NCBI GenBank assembly: GCA_025642075.2
Contig: JAODUO010000148.1
Span: forward strand, 176,001-240,000
Direction: 5' to 3'
From: Ridgeia piscesae
Lineage: Eukaryota > Annelida > Polychaeta > Sabellida > Siboglinidae
Length of the DNA: 64,000 bases
The position numbers were made by a program, and so were the translations under genes. This document shows positions 22,793-35,900 of the stretch, in pieces. How positions within the stretch are numbered: position 1 is the first letter of the stretch; each line of letters opens with the position of its first letter. Under the pieces are notes generated by a model. It worked only from the letters and a program-made list of their open reading frames with translations. It was not told the origin of the DNA and searched no databases.

Positions 22793-25700
22793 TTGAAACA
22801 CTGTTAACTGACATGATGTGTTTTGCAAGATGCAGGTAGCTACAGTGTCAGGGGTTATGTCTTCTGCAGCTTCCAGGATGCAACCAATTGGCAGATCCAC
22901 TATATCGCAGTTTGATGGTCATAATTATGCACGAGACTTCTGTCTAAACCTTTAGGCATGATACATTTTTTACCAGTCCAAAATGTCAACGTAGACATGT
23001 GCCATCATGCGTATGTCCACGCAATCCAGCCATAACGTGCACTGAATGGATAATGTAAAGCTTTTTGCTCCTCCAATGTATGCCTGTCCGTTTACCTGCT
23101 CTAATTTGTTCCCATACAAAAAGAACTTTACCTGTTCAAATGCCAGGTGGACGGGTCTAGAGGAGAGTACCCTAGTATGTCATCAAGCTTGGTCTTTGCC
23201 AGTGATCTTGATTTATAACAATTACATCTCCACGATCAAGCTCTCCCCACATATAGCTATCACTTTAAAACCTGCATTGCCTTCTTGTCATAAATTGGGC
23301 CAGAATTTCAATAACATATGACAGCAAATCTGAATGCACCAATCAGTCATATTCCAAACGTTAAGCAGTTGGTCATGACATGTGTAGGTCATTCACCCCA
23401 GAGGAGTAAATTGGACCTGTCTTTCAGAAGTACTTGGTTATGTTATGAAGTATGCTGTGGTTTATACGATGACCACTGGATGTGTGAGGCCTTCATTTTC
23501 ACTGAGAACATGTTTGACAGATGTGACAGAATATTATTGTAGGTGTTTGAAAGCTGTGACATAGCTGAGTTGTTTAATGCAATTCACAGGTTTTACTGCA
23601 TTTTAATTTCTAATGACTCCCCTTGTCAAGATCAAAGCAATTAATGATAAATAAATACACACAGCATTGGCTGAACAGGTTGCTGGGTTGTAATGATGTA
23701 TGCTGTGATAATGGTATGCATTATTCTGTCAGTTTAGTGCTCCATGACATTAGTATTGTGCACTTGGGGTGTGTACTGGGTACCAAAGGGAACCTACTTT
23801 AGTTGGTCTCACTGTCTTGTGAGTATACACACGACTTGTAGTAGACTTGACGCTTGTAGAAGGCAGGCGACTATGGGATTATGCTAGAGATTAGTGCAGG
23901 GCTTTGGCAAGACCTATCAGGACAGCTACACCTCTGGAATAAATGTCCGTTATTAAGCTCGTTCATGTCATTCAAAACTGCCATATTACACTAAATAAGT
24001 AGGCCAACAGCACATTCAGTCCAACAGCAGATTGTCTTTGTGTGTACTGTTTATAGTCTACAAAATGGTGGAGTTAATCATACATTTGGCAGTTATGAAT
24101 AATGATATTATACATTGTTGGGAGAGTCATGATTTAGTACCAGGAAGTCATTGTTAGTTAGTCTGCCAACTCAGTTGACCATTTAGTTGTGGACACTAAC
24201 CTTTACTGTTTAATTAGGTTTGAAGTTTGCTACAATGCATTGTATGCACTGAGTGTAACTAGTCAATACTTCAATTAGCCATTTTCAAAACAGTTCTATG
24301 TAAATATACTGGTAGATTTATTAAAATTATATGTATGCAGAAATTTATGCTTCGATCAAAAACTAATGATAATTAAATTGCACACTACTCAGTTCACACT
24401 GCACTACACAGTGCAGAATGCACTAACACAGTGCAGACTGCACTACACAGTGCACACTGCACTAACACAGTGCACACTGCACTACACAGTGCAGACTGCA
24501 CTACACAGTGCACACTGCACTAACACAGTGCACACTGCACTACACAGTGCAGACTGCACTACACAGTGCAGACTGCACTACACAGTGCACACTGCACTAC
24601 ACAGTGCACACTGCACTACACAATGCACACTGCACTACACAATGCACACTGCACTAATAGTAGTACACTTCTTAATTAAATGTGAACAATGCCAGATGTA
24701 TGTGTGTAACATAGAACATTATGCACATCTAACAATGCTCATTCAGAAACTTCCAGCAAATATACCAGAGAATTGGGCACAAATTATCTAAGAAGCCATT
24801 CATTATCAAAGCATTTTTGCTTGTGGAATCAGGAGTCTGGATGATGTTCATGGACTAAGGGATGAAATAAACGTCTGTTTAGAATATGTTACATCTTGTG
24901 TTGCTGGTCCTTGACCTCTGACCTAGGTGATGGGGCTACTGCTGGTCATCCATTTTGTGGTTCACATCCTCGCATGCACGGTCAACCCAGCTGACCCCAA
25001 CGTCATACGTAAGATGGAGGGAAAGAAGCGGCAGGAAATGCCCACATTTGACCGCACAAAACACAAACACGTCATTGAGAACCAGCATTGCTATCTGTGT
25101 GATGTCAACGTGTAAGAAACTCTATCTTCTCCTGTTGTCATATACTTAAGGATTTTATATATATAATCGCTATAATTAAAAATTAAGTTAACTATAATTT
25201 TCATACATTATCATCAATGTCTTCATGGTCTCTATCTAGGCAGTTTTACTTTATGAAATGCTGCCCGGCAAATAAGAGATTGCTGTAATATATTGAATAA
25301 AGAAATGGAAGACATTCCCTGTGAGACACTCAGTGTTGTCTGTGTGAGTTAAAACGTGGTTATCCAGTGTTGGTTTGTGTGAATCCTATTTCCAACAATA
25401 TACAACATTACATGTCACAGTGTAACAAAAAGGGTTCAACAAAAGTAAAGAACTTATCAATGGTTCACCTGAACCAACTTAGGTACAATAGTCTTTTTTA
25501 CCTTTTTGATATTCCTGACTTTCTTGTATTTCTGTCTCCAGTGCTGACAAGTCGAAGCACTGCAGTGCCTGCAACAAGTGCGTGTCCAACTTTGACCATC
25601 ACTGCAAGTGGCTCAACAACTGTGTTGGAGACCGCAACTACCGGTCAGTGCCTTTCTCTCTGGCCACCTCTCACTGACCATGTGACCATTTCATCAAGAT

Positions 25701-28700
25701 AATGAAATCAGTAGAATCTATCATTAAATAGAATGTGTTGCTTATTTTAAAGAATTTATCAAAATGCAAACTGCTGTGTAACTTAGGACATCATTTCTGT
25801 GACACTTGAGTGAAATTGAACGTGTACCGATGATGCATCCTGGTTTTCAATATGAAAAATAACTATTAATGAATACATTTATTTTAAAGAGCAAAATCTG
25901 GGTTATAGGCTGGTAAGAATGTTAGCAAAACAGTCTGTGACCTACGGAATGTGTTGTCTTTGCCAGAATGTGTGTGGACAATTTTTGTTGTGACTTAATT
26001 ATCAATGACTCAATGTGGCTTCACTCCTGTCTGGTAAATAGAAGTAGTATTGAGGAGGGAATGTAAAAAAATGTAGTCCTTGATACTGAGAACAGTTTAG
26101 TATGATATGTAGATGTATAGAGAAGCATGAGTGAAAGACGACAGGAGGGGGGAGGAAGATGGAGGAGAGAGAAGAGAGGGAGAACAGGTAGAATATGATA
26201 TAATGAAGGTGTGAGAGATAGGATACAATTGAGAGAGTGAAGGAGACATGACATGATGAAAAGCAAAGCAGGCCTCACAAAGAGGTGTAGGAAGAATTAT
26301 ACATTAAAGGCGAGAAGGCCATGCTTATTAAAACACAAACCGTACTTATAATTAAATTGTTTTACAACATTTTGTGTAAATTGTTCAGTGTTCAATATAA
26401 TATTACATCCATGTGACTCATTCTCAGTGTCAACAATGGCCTTGATGGTAGATATGTCCTTGTTTGCAGATTGTTCATCGCGACGTTGGTGACGGCCATT
26501 GCAGGCGCCATCATCATAGTCTCTCTGTGTCTTATGCAGTTTGTCGCTTACTTCACAGACAGAAATAGTGGCAGTCTCCTCCAGCAGTACCGAGGTATTT
26601 GCGGCTTTATTATGGGGCATAATGACACCTACCCGGTACTCTTTAGCACTTTATGATTCCAATCAGGTCCGGAGTCCTTCATTGATTTCATGCACGCATG
26701 CATAGCCATGGATTTTTGTTTTTCCCTCCATGAGTAATGCTGTACCGGTGTGTGATGTGTGAGAGATGACCCATTCGATTGAGCCGTGAAAAACATCTTC
26801 TAACTGGCAGAGAAGTGCTAAGGGGGCAGTCATTATTTAGTTAATGTTGACCTATTTTTAATGACATTTTGATAACTGTTTGTCCACTGCTCATGCTAAC
26901 ATGTACTACATGATAGTATAATTATACTGATGACAGTTTTGACAAGAAATTATGAAAGCATTATGACTTATATTTATGTCTGTTGAGATCATTACCTGTG
27001 GATTTCATTAGTGTATATATCTTTACAGTCAAAGTAACTTTAACATGGTCTTTCTCCAATAGAGACAGTTACTATCACATCTAGCTGTGTTGAACACGTG
27101 CTAGTCTTTGTATGTTTTTGAAAAATTTTACTTCTAGAAAAATGTGAAATTTAAGAAGTGCAGAATTAAATAGGGTATGATGCTTTCTCTTCTGGTTTTG
27201 CCATAGATGCGCTGGCCTTGCCAACTAGTTCTACAGGCAATGTGACTGTGATGTCCACACCTCCTCCTGTCTCTATCACCACAGCAGGTAGGTAACTTGT
27301 CACACACAGGTCTCTCCTGTCTCTGTCACCACAGCAGGTGGGTAACTTCTCACACACAGTCTCTCCTGTCTCTGTCACCACAGCAGGTGGGTAACTTCTC
27401 ACACACAGTCTCTCCTGTCTCTATCACACAGCAGGTGGGTAACTTCTCACACACGTCCTCCTGTCTCTATCACCACAGCAGGTAGGTAACTTCTCACACA
27501 CGGTCTCTCCTGTCTCTATCACCACAGCAGGTGGGTAACTTCTCACACACAGTCTCTCCTGTCTCTATCACCACAGCAGGTGGGTAACTTCTCACACACA
27601 GTCTCTCCTGTCTCTATCACCACAGCAGGTGGGTAACTTCTCACACACAGTCTCTCCTGTCTCTATCACCACAGCAGGTGGGTAACTTGTCACACACGGT
27701 CTCTCCTGTCTCTATCACCACAGCAGGTGGGTAACTTCTCACACACAGTCTCTCCTGTCTCTGTCACCACAGCAGGTGGGTAACTTCTCACACACAGTCT
27801 CTCCTGTCTCTGTCACCACAGCAGGTGGGTAACTTCTCACACGCAGTCTCTCCTGTCTCTATCACCACAGCAGGTGGGTAACTTCTCACACGCAGTCTCT
27901 CCTGTCTCTATCACCACAGCAGGTGGGTAACTTCTCACACACAGTCTCTCCTGTCTCTATCACCACAGCAGGTGGGTAACTTCTCACACACAGTCTCTCC
28001 TGTCTCTATCACCACAGCAGGTGGGTAACTTCTCACACACAGTCTCTCCTGTCTCTATCACCCCAGCAGGTGGGTAACTTCTCACACACAGTCTCTCCTG
28101 TCTCTATCACACAAGCAGGTGGGTAACTTCTCACACACAGTCTCTCCTGTCTCTATCACCACAGCAGGTGGGTAACTTCTCACACACAGTCTCTCCTGTC
28201 TCTATCACCACAGCAGGTGGGTAACTTCTCACACACAGTCTCTCCTGTCTCTATCACCACAGCAGGTGGGTAACTTCTCACACACAGTCTCTCCTGTCTC
28301 TATCACCACAGCAGGTGGGTAACTTCTCACACACAGTCTCTCCTGTCTCTATCACCACAGCAGGTGGGTAACTTCTCACACACAGTCTCTCCTGTCTCTA
28401 TCACACAAGCAGGTGGGTAACTTCTCACACACAGTCTCTCCTGTCTCTATCACCACAGCAGGTGGGTAACTTCTCACACACAGTCTCTCCTGTCTCTTTT
28501 CACACAGCAGGTGGGTAACTTCTCACACACAGTCTCTCCTGTCTCTATCACCCCAGCAGGTGGGTAACTTCTCACACACAGTCTCTCCTGTCTCTATCAC
28601 CACAGCAGGTGGGTAACTTCTCACACACAGTCTCTCCTGTCTCTATCACCACAGCAGGTGGGTAACTTCTCACACACAGTCTCTCCTGTCTCTATCACCA

Positions 28701-31700
28701 CAGCAGGTGGGTAACTTCTCACACACAGTCTCTCCTGTCTCTATCACCACAGCAGGTGGGTAACTTCTCACACACAGTCTCTCCTGTCTCTGTCACCACA
28801 GCAGGTGGGTAACTTCTCACACACAGTCTCTCCTGTCTCTATCACCACAGCAGGTGGGTAACTTCTCACACACAGTCTCTCCTGTCTCTATCACCACAGC
28901 AGGTAGGGTAACTTCTCACACACAGTCTCTCCTGTCTCTGTCACCACAGCAGGTGGGTAACTTCTCACACACGGTCTCTCCTGTCTCTGTCACCACAGCA
29001 GGTGGGTAACTTCTCACACACAGTCTCTCCTGTCTCTGTCACCACAGCAGGTGGGTAACTTCTCACACACAGTCTCTCCTGTCTCTGTCACAACAGCAGG
29101 TGGGTAACTTCTCACACGCAGTCTCTCCTGTCTCTATCACCACAGCAGGTAGGGGAACTTCTCACACACAGTCTCTCCTGTCTCTATCACCACAGCAGGT
29201 GGGTAACTTCTCACACACAGTCTCTCCTGTCTCTATCACCACAGCAGGTGGTAACTTCTCACACACAGTCTCTCCTGTCTCTATCACCAAGCAGGTGGGT
29301 AACTTCTCACACACAGTCTCTCCTGTCTTTATCACCAAGCAGGTGGGTAACTTCTCACACACAGTCTCTCCTGTCTCTATCACACAAGCAGGTGGGTAAC
29401 TTCTCACACACAGTCTCTCCTGTCTCTATCACACAGCAGGTGGGTAACTTCTCACACACAGTCTCTCCTGCTCTATCACCACAGCAGGTAGGTAACTTCT
29501 CACACACAGTCTCTCCTGTCTCTATCACCACAGCAGGTGGGTAACTTCTCACACACAGTCTCTCCTGTCTCTATCACCACAGCAGGTGGGTAACTTCTCA
29601 CACACAGTCTCTCCTGTCTTCTATCACACAAGCAGGTGGGTAACTTCTCACACACAGTCTCTCCTGTCTCTATCACACAGCAGGTGGGTAACTTCTCAAC
29701 ACAGTCTCTCCTGTCTTTATCACACAAGCAGGTGGGTAACTTCTCACACACAGTCTCTCCTGTCTCTATCACCCCAAGCAGGTGGGTAACTTCTCACACA
29801 CAGTCTCTCCTGTCTCTATCACACAAGCAGGTGGGTAACTTATCACAACAGTCTCTCCTGTCTCTATCACCAAGCAGGTGGGTAACTTATCACACACAGT
29901 CTCTCCTGTCATCACCACAGCAGGTGGGTAACTTCTCACACACAGTCTCTCCTGTCTCTATCACCACAGCAGGTGGGTAACTTCTCACACACAGTCTCTC
30001 CTGTCTCTATCACCACAGCAGGTGGGTAACTTCTCACACACAGACTCTCCTGTCTCTATCACCACAGCAGGTGGGTAACTTCTCACACACAGTCTCTCCT
30101 GTATATATCACACAAACAGGTGGGTAACTTCTCACACACAGTCTCTCCTGTCTCTATCACCACAGCAGGTGGGTAACTTCTCACACACAGTCTCTCCTGT
30201 CTCTATCACCACAGCAGGTAGGTAACTTCTCACACACAGTCTCTCCTGTCTCTATCACCACAGCAGGTGGGTAACTTCTCACACACAGTCTCTCCTGTCT
30301 CTATCACCACAGCAGGTGGGTAACTTCTCACACACAGTCTCTCCTGTCTCTATCACACAAGCAGGTGGGTAACTTCTCACACACAGTCTCTCCTGTCTCT
30401 ATCACCACAGCAGGTGGGTAACTTCTCACACACAGTCTCTCCTGTCTTTATCACACAAGCAGGTGGGTAACTTCTCACACACAGTCTCTCCTGTCTCTAT
30501 CACACAAGCAGGTGGGTAACTTCTCACACACAGTCTCTCCTGTCTCTATCACACAAGCAGGTGGGTAACTTATCACACGCAGTCTCTCCTGTCTCTATCA
30601 CCACAGCAGGTGGGTAACTTCTCACACGCAGTCTCTCCTGTCTCTATCACCACAGCAGGTGGGTAACTTCTCACACGCAGTCTCTCCTGTCTCTATCACC
30701 ACAGCAGGTGGGTAACTTCTCACACACAGTCTCTCCTGTCTCTATCACCACAGCAGGTGGGTAACTTCTCACACACAGTCTCTCCTGTCTCTATCACCAC
30801 AGCAGGTGGGTAACTTCTCACACACAGTCTCTCCTGTCTCTATCACACAAGCAGGTGGGTAACTTATCACACACAGTCTCTCCTGTCTCTATCACACAAG
30901 CAGGTGGGTAACTTATCACACGCAGTCTCTCCTGTCTCTATCACCACAGCAGGTGGGTAACTTCTCACACGCAGTCTCTCCTGTCTCTATCACCACAGCA
31001 GGTGGGTAACTTCTCACACGCAGTCTCTCATGTCTCTATCACCACAGCAGGTGGGTAACTTCTCACACGCAGTCTCTCCTGTCTCTGTCACCACAGCAGG
31101 TGGGTAACTTCACACGCAGTCTCTCCTGTCTCTGTCACCACAGCAGGTGGGTAACTTCTCACACGCAGTCTCTCCTGTCTCTGTCACCACAGCAGGTGGG
31201 TAACTTCTCACAAGCAGTCTCTCCTGTCTCTGTCACCACAGCAGGTGGGTAACTTCTCACAAGCAGTCTCTCCTGTCTCTGTCACCACAGCAGGTGGGTA
31301 ACTTCTCACAAGCAGTCTCTCCTGTCTCTGTCACCACAGCAGGCGGGTAACTTCTCACACACGGTCTCTCCTGTCTCTGTCACCACAGCAGGTGGGTAAC
31401 TTCTCACAAGCAGTCTCTCCTGTCTCTATCACCACAGCAGGTGGGTAACTTCTCACACGCAGTCTCTCCTGTCTCTGTCACCACAGCAGGTGGGTAACTT
31501 CTCACACGCAGTCTCTCCTGTCTCTGTCACCACAGCAGGTGGGTAACTTCTCACACGCAGTCTCTCCTGTCTCTGTCACCACAGCAGGTGGGTAACTTCT
31601 CACAAGCAGTCTCTCCTGTCTCTGTCACCACAGCAGGCGGGTAACTTCTCACACACGGTCTCTCCTGTCTCTGTCACCACAGCAGGTGGGTAACTTCTCA

Positions 31701-32859
31701 CACACAGTCTCTCCTGTCTTTATCACACAAGCAGGTGGGTAACTTCTCACACACAGTCTCTCCTGTCTTTATCACACAAGCAGGTGGGTAACTTCTCACA
31801 CATGGTCTCTCCTGTCTTTATCACACAAGCAGGTGGGTAACTTCTCACACACAGTCTCTCCTGTCTCTATCACACAAGCAGGTGGGTAACGTCTCACACA
31901 CGGTCTCTCCTGTCTCTATCACACAAGCAGGTGGGTAACGTCTCACACACAGTCTCTCCTGTCTCTATCACACAAGCAGGTGGGTAACGTCTCACACACA
32001 GTCTCTCCTGTCTCTATCACACAAGCAGGTGGGTAACGTCTCACACATGGTCTCTCCTGTCTCTATCACACAAGCAGGTGGGTAACGTCTCACACACGGT
32101 CTCTCCTGTCTCTATCACACAAGCAGGTGGGTAACGTCTCACACACGGTCTCTCCCCCACTGCTGCTATCACCATAGCTCTCAAACATATCAAGTTAAAA
32201 CATCATGTTGACAAGCAAATTGTATGTATCATATGTATTGTTATTGATAAAATTAATATTGCTGGCAGTAAAGATTGCTCTCAGGATTATTGCCTAATAG
32301 AAGAGGAATGGTTTGTTGTTAAAAGTTATGATCGTTTCCTTGATGTCTGTACATATACATTGAACTATTGATATGTCAATCGTCATGATCATTGAGTAAC
32401 TGTCTACAATAATGATAATTGCCTATGCAATTGTACATGTGCAGTTGGACTACTGTTATTGTTATACTAACACAGTTTTATTATCACTAAACTTGCATTT
32501 ACAATTTTATTATGTCTAATTTTATTTGTTTATTGAAAAACTCCCAGCTATTAATAGACTCCCATGTTTCAAAACATCCCATAACCAGCATGCATACTGT
32601 CTCATGATTTCTCTGTTTCCCCCTTCCAGCAAACTACAGTGGGAAGACGTCTCCAGTACCCACAGCCCAAAAGCCAGGTGAGTCTTGAGGGTATTACCCT
32701 AAAGGAAATAGTCACATATACTGTAGTCTGTGTTTGCAAATATATTTTGTATATGAACAGTATAGATTAGCTATCAACACACACATACAAACACACGTAC
32801 AACACACACACTTGGGATACACACACACACATACAACACACACACATATATGACATTCA

Positions 32860-32936
<77 letters not shown>

Positions 32937-32955
32937 CACAACACAAACACAAACA

Positions 32956-32988
<33 letters not shown>

Positions 32989-35900
32989 GGATACATAGTC
33001 TTACATACACATGTAAAAGGAGCATCACAGCAGTGATGTCCCGTGTGATGTTGTTGTACTGCATCACCTGTGTGTTGTGACCGTGCAGTGTTCCGAGTGC
33101 TGTGGGTGGTCGTATCAGACAGACTGTGGCTGGCCATGGTGATGCTGACGGCCCTGCTGGCCCTCACAGGCATGGGGCTACTGGGACACCTCCTCGGCTT
33201 CCACGTCTACCTCAGTGAGTACCAACACACGTGTGTGTATGTTAAGATGTGTTACATTAGTACATGTAGCAAATAACACACCACATGAGTACATGTGGTA
33301 ACATAACACTGTATGTGCATGAGTAGTAATATCATACACACCTTGAGAGATATGTAGTACACACCACATGAGTACATGCAGAAAACACCACATGAGTACA
33401 TGCAGAAAACTAACACAACATGAGTGCATGTAGTAAGTAACATAATACATCATATTAGTACATGTAGTAACATAATACATCATATGAATACATGAAGTAA
33501 CAACACACCACATGAGTACATGTAGTAACGTAACACCACATGAGTACATGTAATAATATTACACACCACATGAGTATGTGTAGAAACATGTTTTTTTTAC
33601 AAATCTCATGAATGTACTAACATAACACACTACATGACTATAGGAATACATGCTGTAATATAACATATCACACATACACATGTAGTAACATAACACACCA
33701 TCGGACTGATCTGAGTACACGTTACAGACGTCAGATTTGACAGTTCTCTGACTAGCTGCTGGTCTGGCAACATGCCAACCTGCCACGGGAAAGAAACAAT
33801 GGCTCACAGCCAAATTAGCTGGGTCTTGTAAAGACACCAAATTAGCTGTGCCTCTGAAAATCTATGAAGGTCAAGGTCAACTGGTCTTACTGCAAGATTG
33901 CCAAATACAAGACATGTTGTCACGCAGTGTACTAATAACAACATGTCCACATTGCAAGCAGTTTTAGGCAGAGCTCCAATAGTTTCATAGGAATGTCTAC
34001 TGAGATGAACTTGGGTTGTGTTGTGAAAATATGTTTGTTTATTTATTGTGAAATTAATAATTGCTTCAAGAACAATTTGAACAATACAATATAACGTAAT
34101 GTGTAATAATCTCTATTGACAAAACTGTTGTTAAGTTGCATTTCAACTACAATATAGTATCCGAAGTGAGACAGCAATATTGTTGTAAACAGATGAGATG
34201 ACCATTATAACACCTCCATGATGACACTCAGGTACCTTGGTGGTTAACTTGAAGAACCTGGGTGATTAGTCAGTGATTGGCTTGGAGTATCTCAGTGAGT
34301 AGCCTGGAGTACCATTGTGATTGGCCTGGAGTATCCCAGTTAGTACAGCATGTGTAGAGACTGTAACAGTAATTGCCTGTGCTCTGGCAGTCTCACTGTC
34401 AGTGACAGTGTCAGTGTCGGTGTCACTGAGTGTGGTCATAAACCACCAGTGGTCTGTGGGTGGTGACGTTAATGACACTAACAGTGTCACCAGTGCCTGG
34501 CCACCAGGCACCATAAACACCTGTCTCTCTGGCCACACAATCACAACAGTCACAACAGCCCTTGTCTGGGCAAACCCAGCACAGAAGGCAAGAAGACAAG
34601 CAACACTTACCCCAATGCAGGACTTTTATAAAACAATTATTAACAGATTTAACAATTGCGTAGATCTTTTGTTTTAATTAAGGCTCGTATTAGCTGTTTG
34701 CTTGTCGATCATGGGTGAGATAGCATTATATATACACAGTAAATCTGTAAGATAGTCATCATGTCTCGCATATAACTTTATTATTATTTATTTATTATTA
34801 TATATACATGTATTTTTTAAGTCAATAAGTTGTTTATATAACTTACTTTTCAAACGGTGTTTATTTACATGAATTAATTGCATATTTATTATACAATCAC
34901 ATCCTGTATATTGCTCATTATTTTATCTGTTTTTCTACAATTTTACATTTATCTAACTTATAACCTTTTTTATTTTTATCTATTAATTTTTAACATATTT
35001 GATCTTTTATAGGCTACTTAGATGTGCTAATGTATGTACTAATTGAATATGGATTTTTTTCTGAAATAAATGTATTCGTATTCGTATATGGCTTATGACA
35101 CTAATCACCTTGATTACCTGTGTGTATGTGTCATATTATACACTGAGTGTGACTCATTAAACTCTTCCATTGTCTGTCCCTGGCAGACTATGATGTCTTG
35201 CCTTGGCTGTCAACCAGGGCAGTCTGTGATAGCTGTAGACTTCCTCAGATGAGCTCATGTCAAGTTTATGTCCTCAGCGGGGGGCCGAGCCAGTGGTCAT
35301 TTCTCTTTGTCATTATATGCTGAGCTGCCTTTTATTTCAACATTATTAGAGGGCTATGTCATTGCTGTGGGTGGCTGGTTTGGCTCACACAGTGCAGCAT
35401 GGCTTCATTCTTATCTTGTCAGAGCATTTGTTCAGGCGGGCGGGCGGGCGGGTGGACGGACAGGCGGGCGGCGGGCGGGCGGGCGGGCGGGCGGGCGGGC
35501 GGGCGGGCGGGCAGACCGACAGATTTATTTTGGACCACAACTATATGAATTAATTTAATTAACATAAATGTAAAGGTCAAGGAGACTCTTATTAAAACAA
35601 CATGTCGCTATTATCAGAGCCCCCTTTTAATACTAATGAATCAAATTATACAAATAGTAAACACAAACAATGCTAACAAAGAAGTGGTGGTGTCAGTAAC
35701 GATATTTACAATAAAGATAATTATTTATATTTGCTACATACAAGATAGTTTATTTAATTTATCAAAGGATTTATAATTCAGACTTGTTAAAGTTGTTGTG
35801 ACAAGGTTATACAATTTACAGTCAGTTATAAACTGAATACATACATAAGTACTGATTTAAAATATTTAAAATTTAAATTGATATAATAAATAATCTGTTC

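Larger units (their letters stand above)
19550..24926 (+). other. Intron after ZDHHC1-like coding exon 1
   Basis: No exon is seen in these 5.4 kb. It holds four diverged copies of a repeat ending in an acc(c/t)gtccaaatga-type hairpin (entered separately), a tetranucleotide microsatellite at 22650 and a 19-bp palindromic array at 24376. Confidence 0.6.

Noticed and set aside
27297..29980. Open frames with repeated [13 protein letters not shown]
   Set aside because: Intronic 49-bp array; the frames change with each pass because 49 is not a multiple of three, and length variants open them by chance.
34321..34677. 118-codon plus-strand frame with TVSVSVSLS
   Set aside because: It covers a degenerate cagtgtcagtg repeat in an intron; no domain and no splice support.
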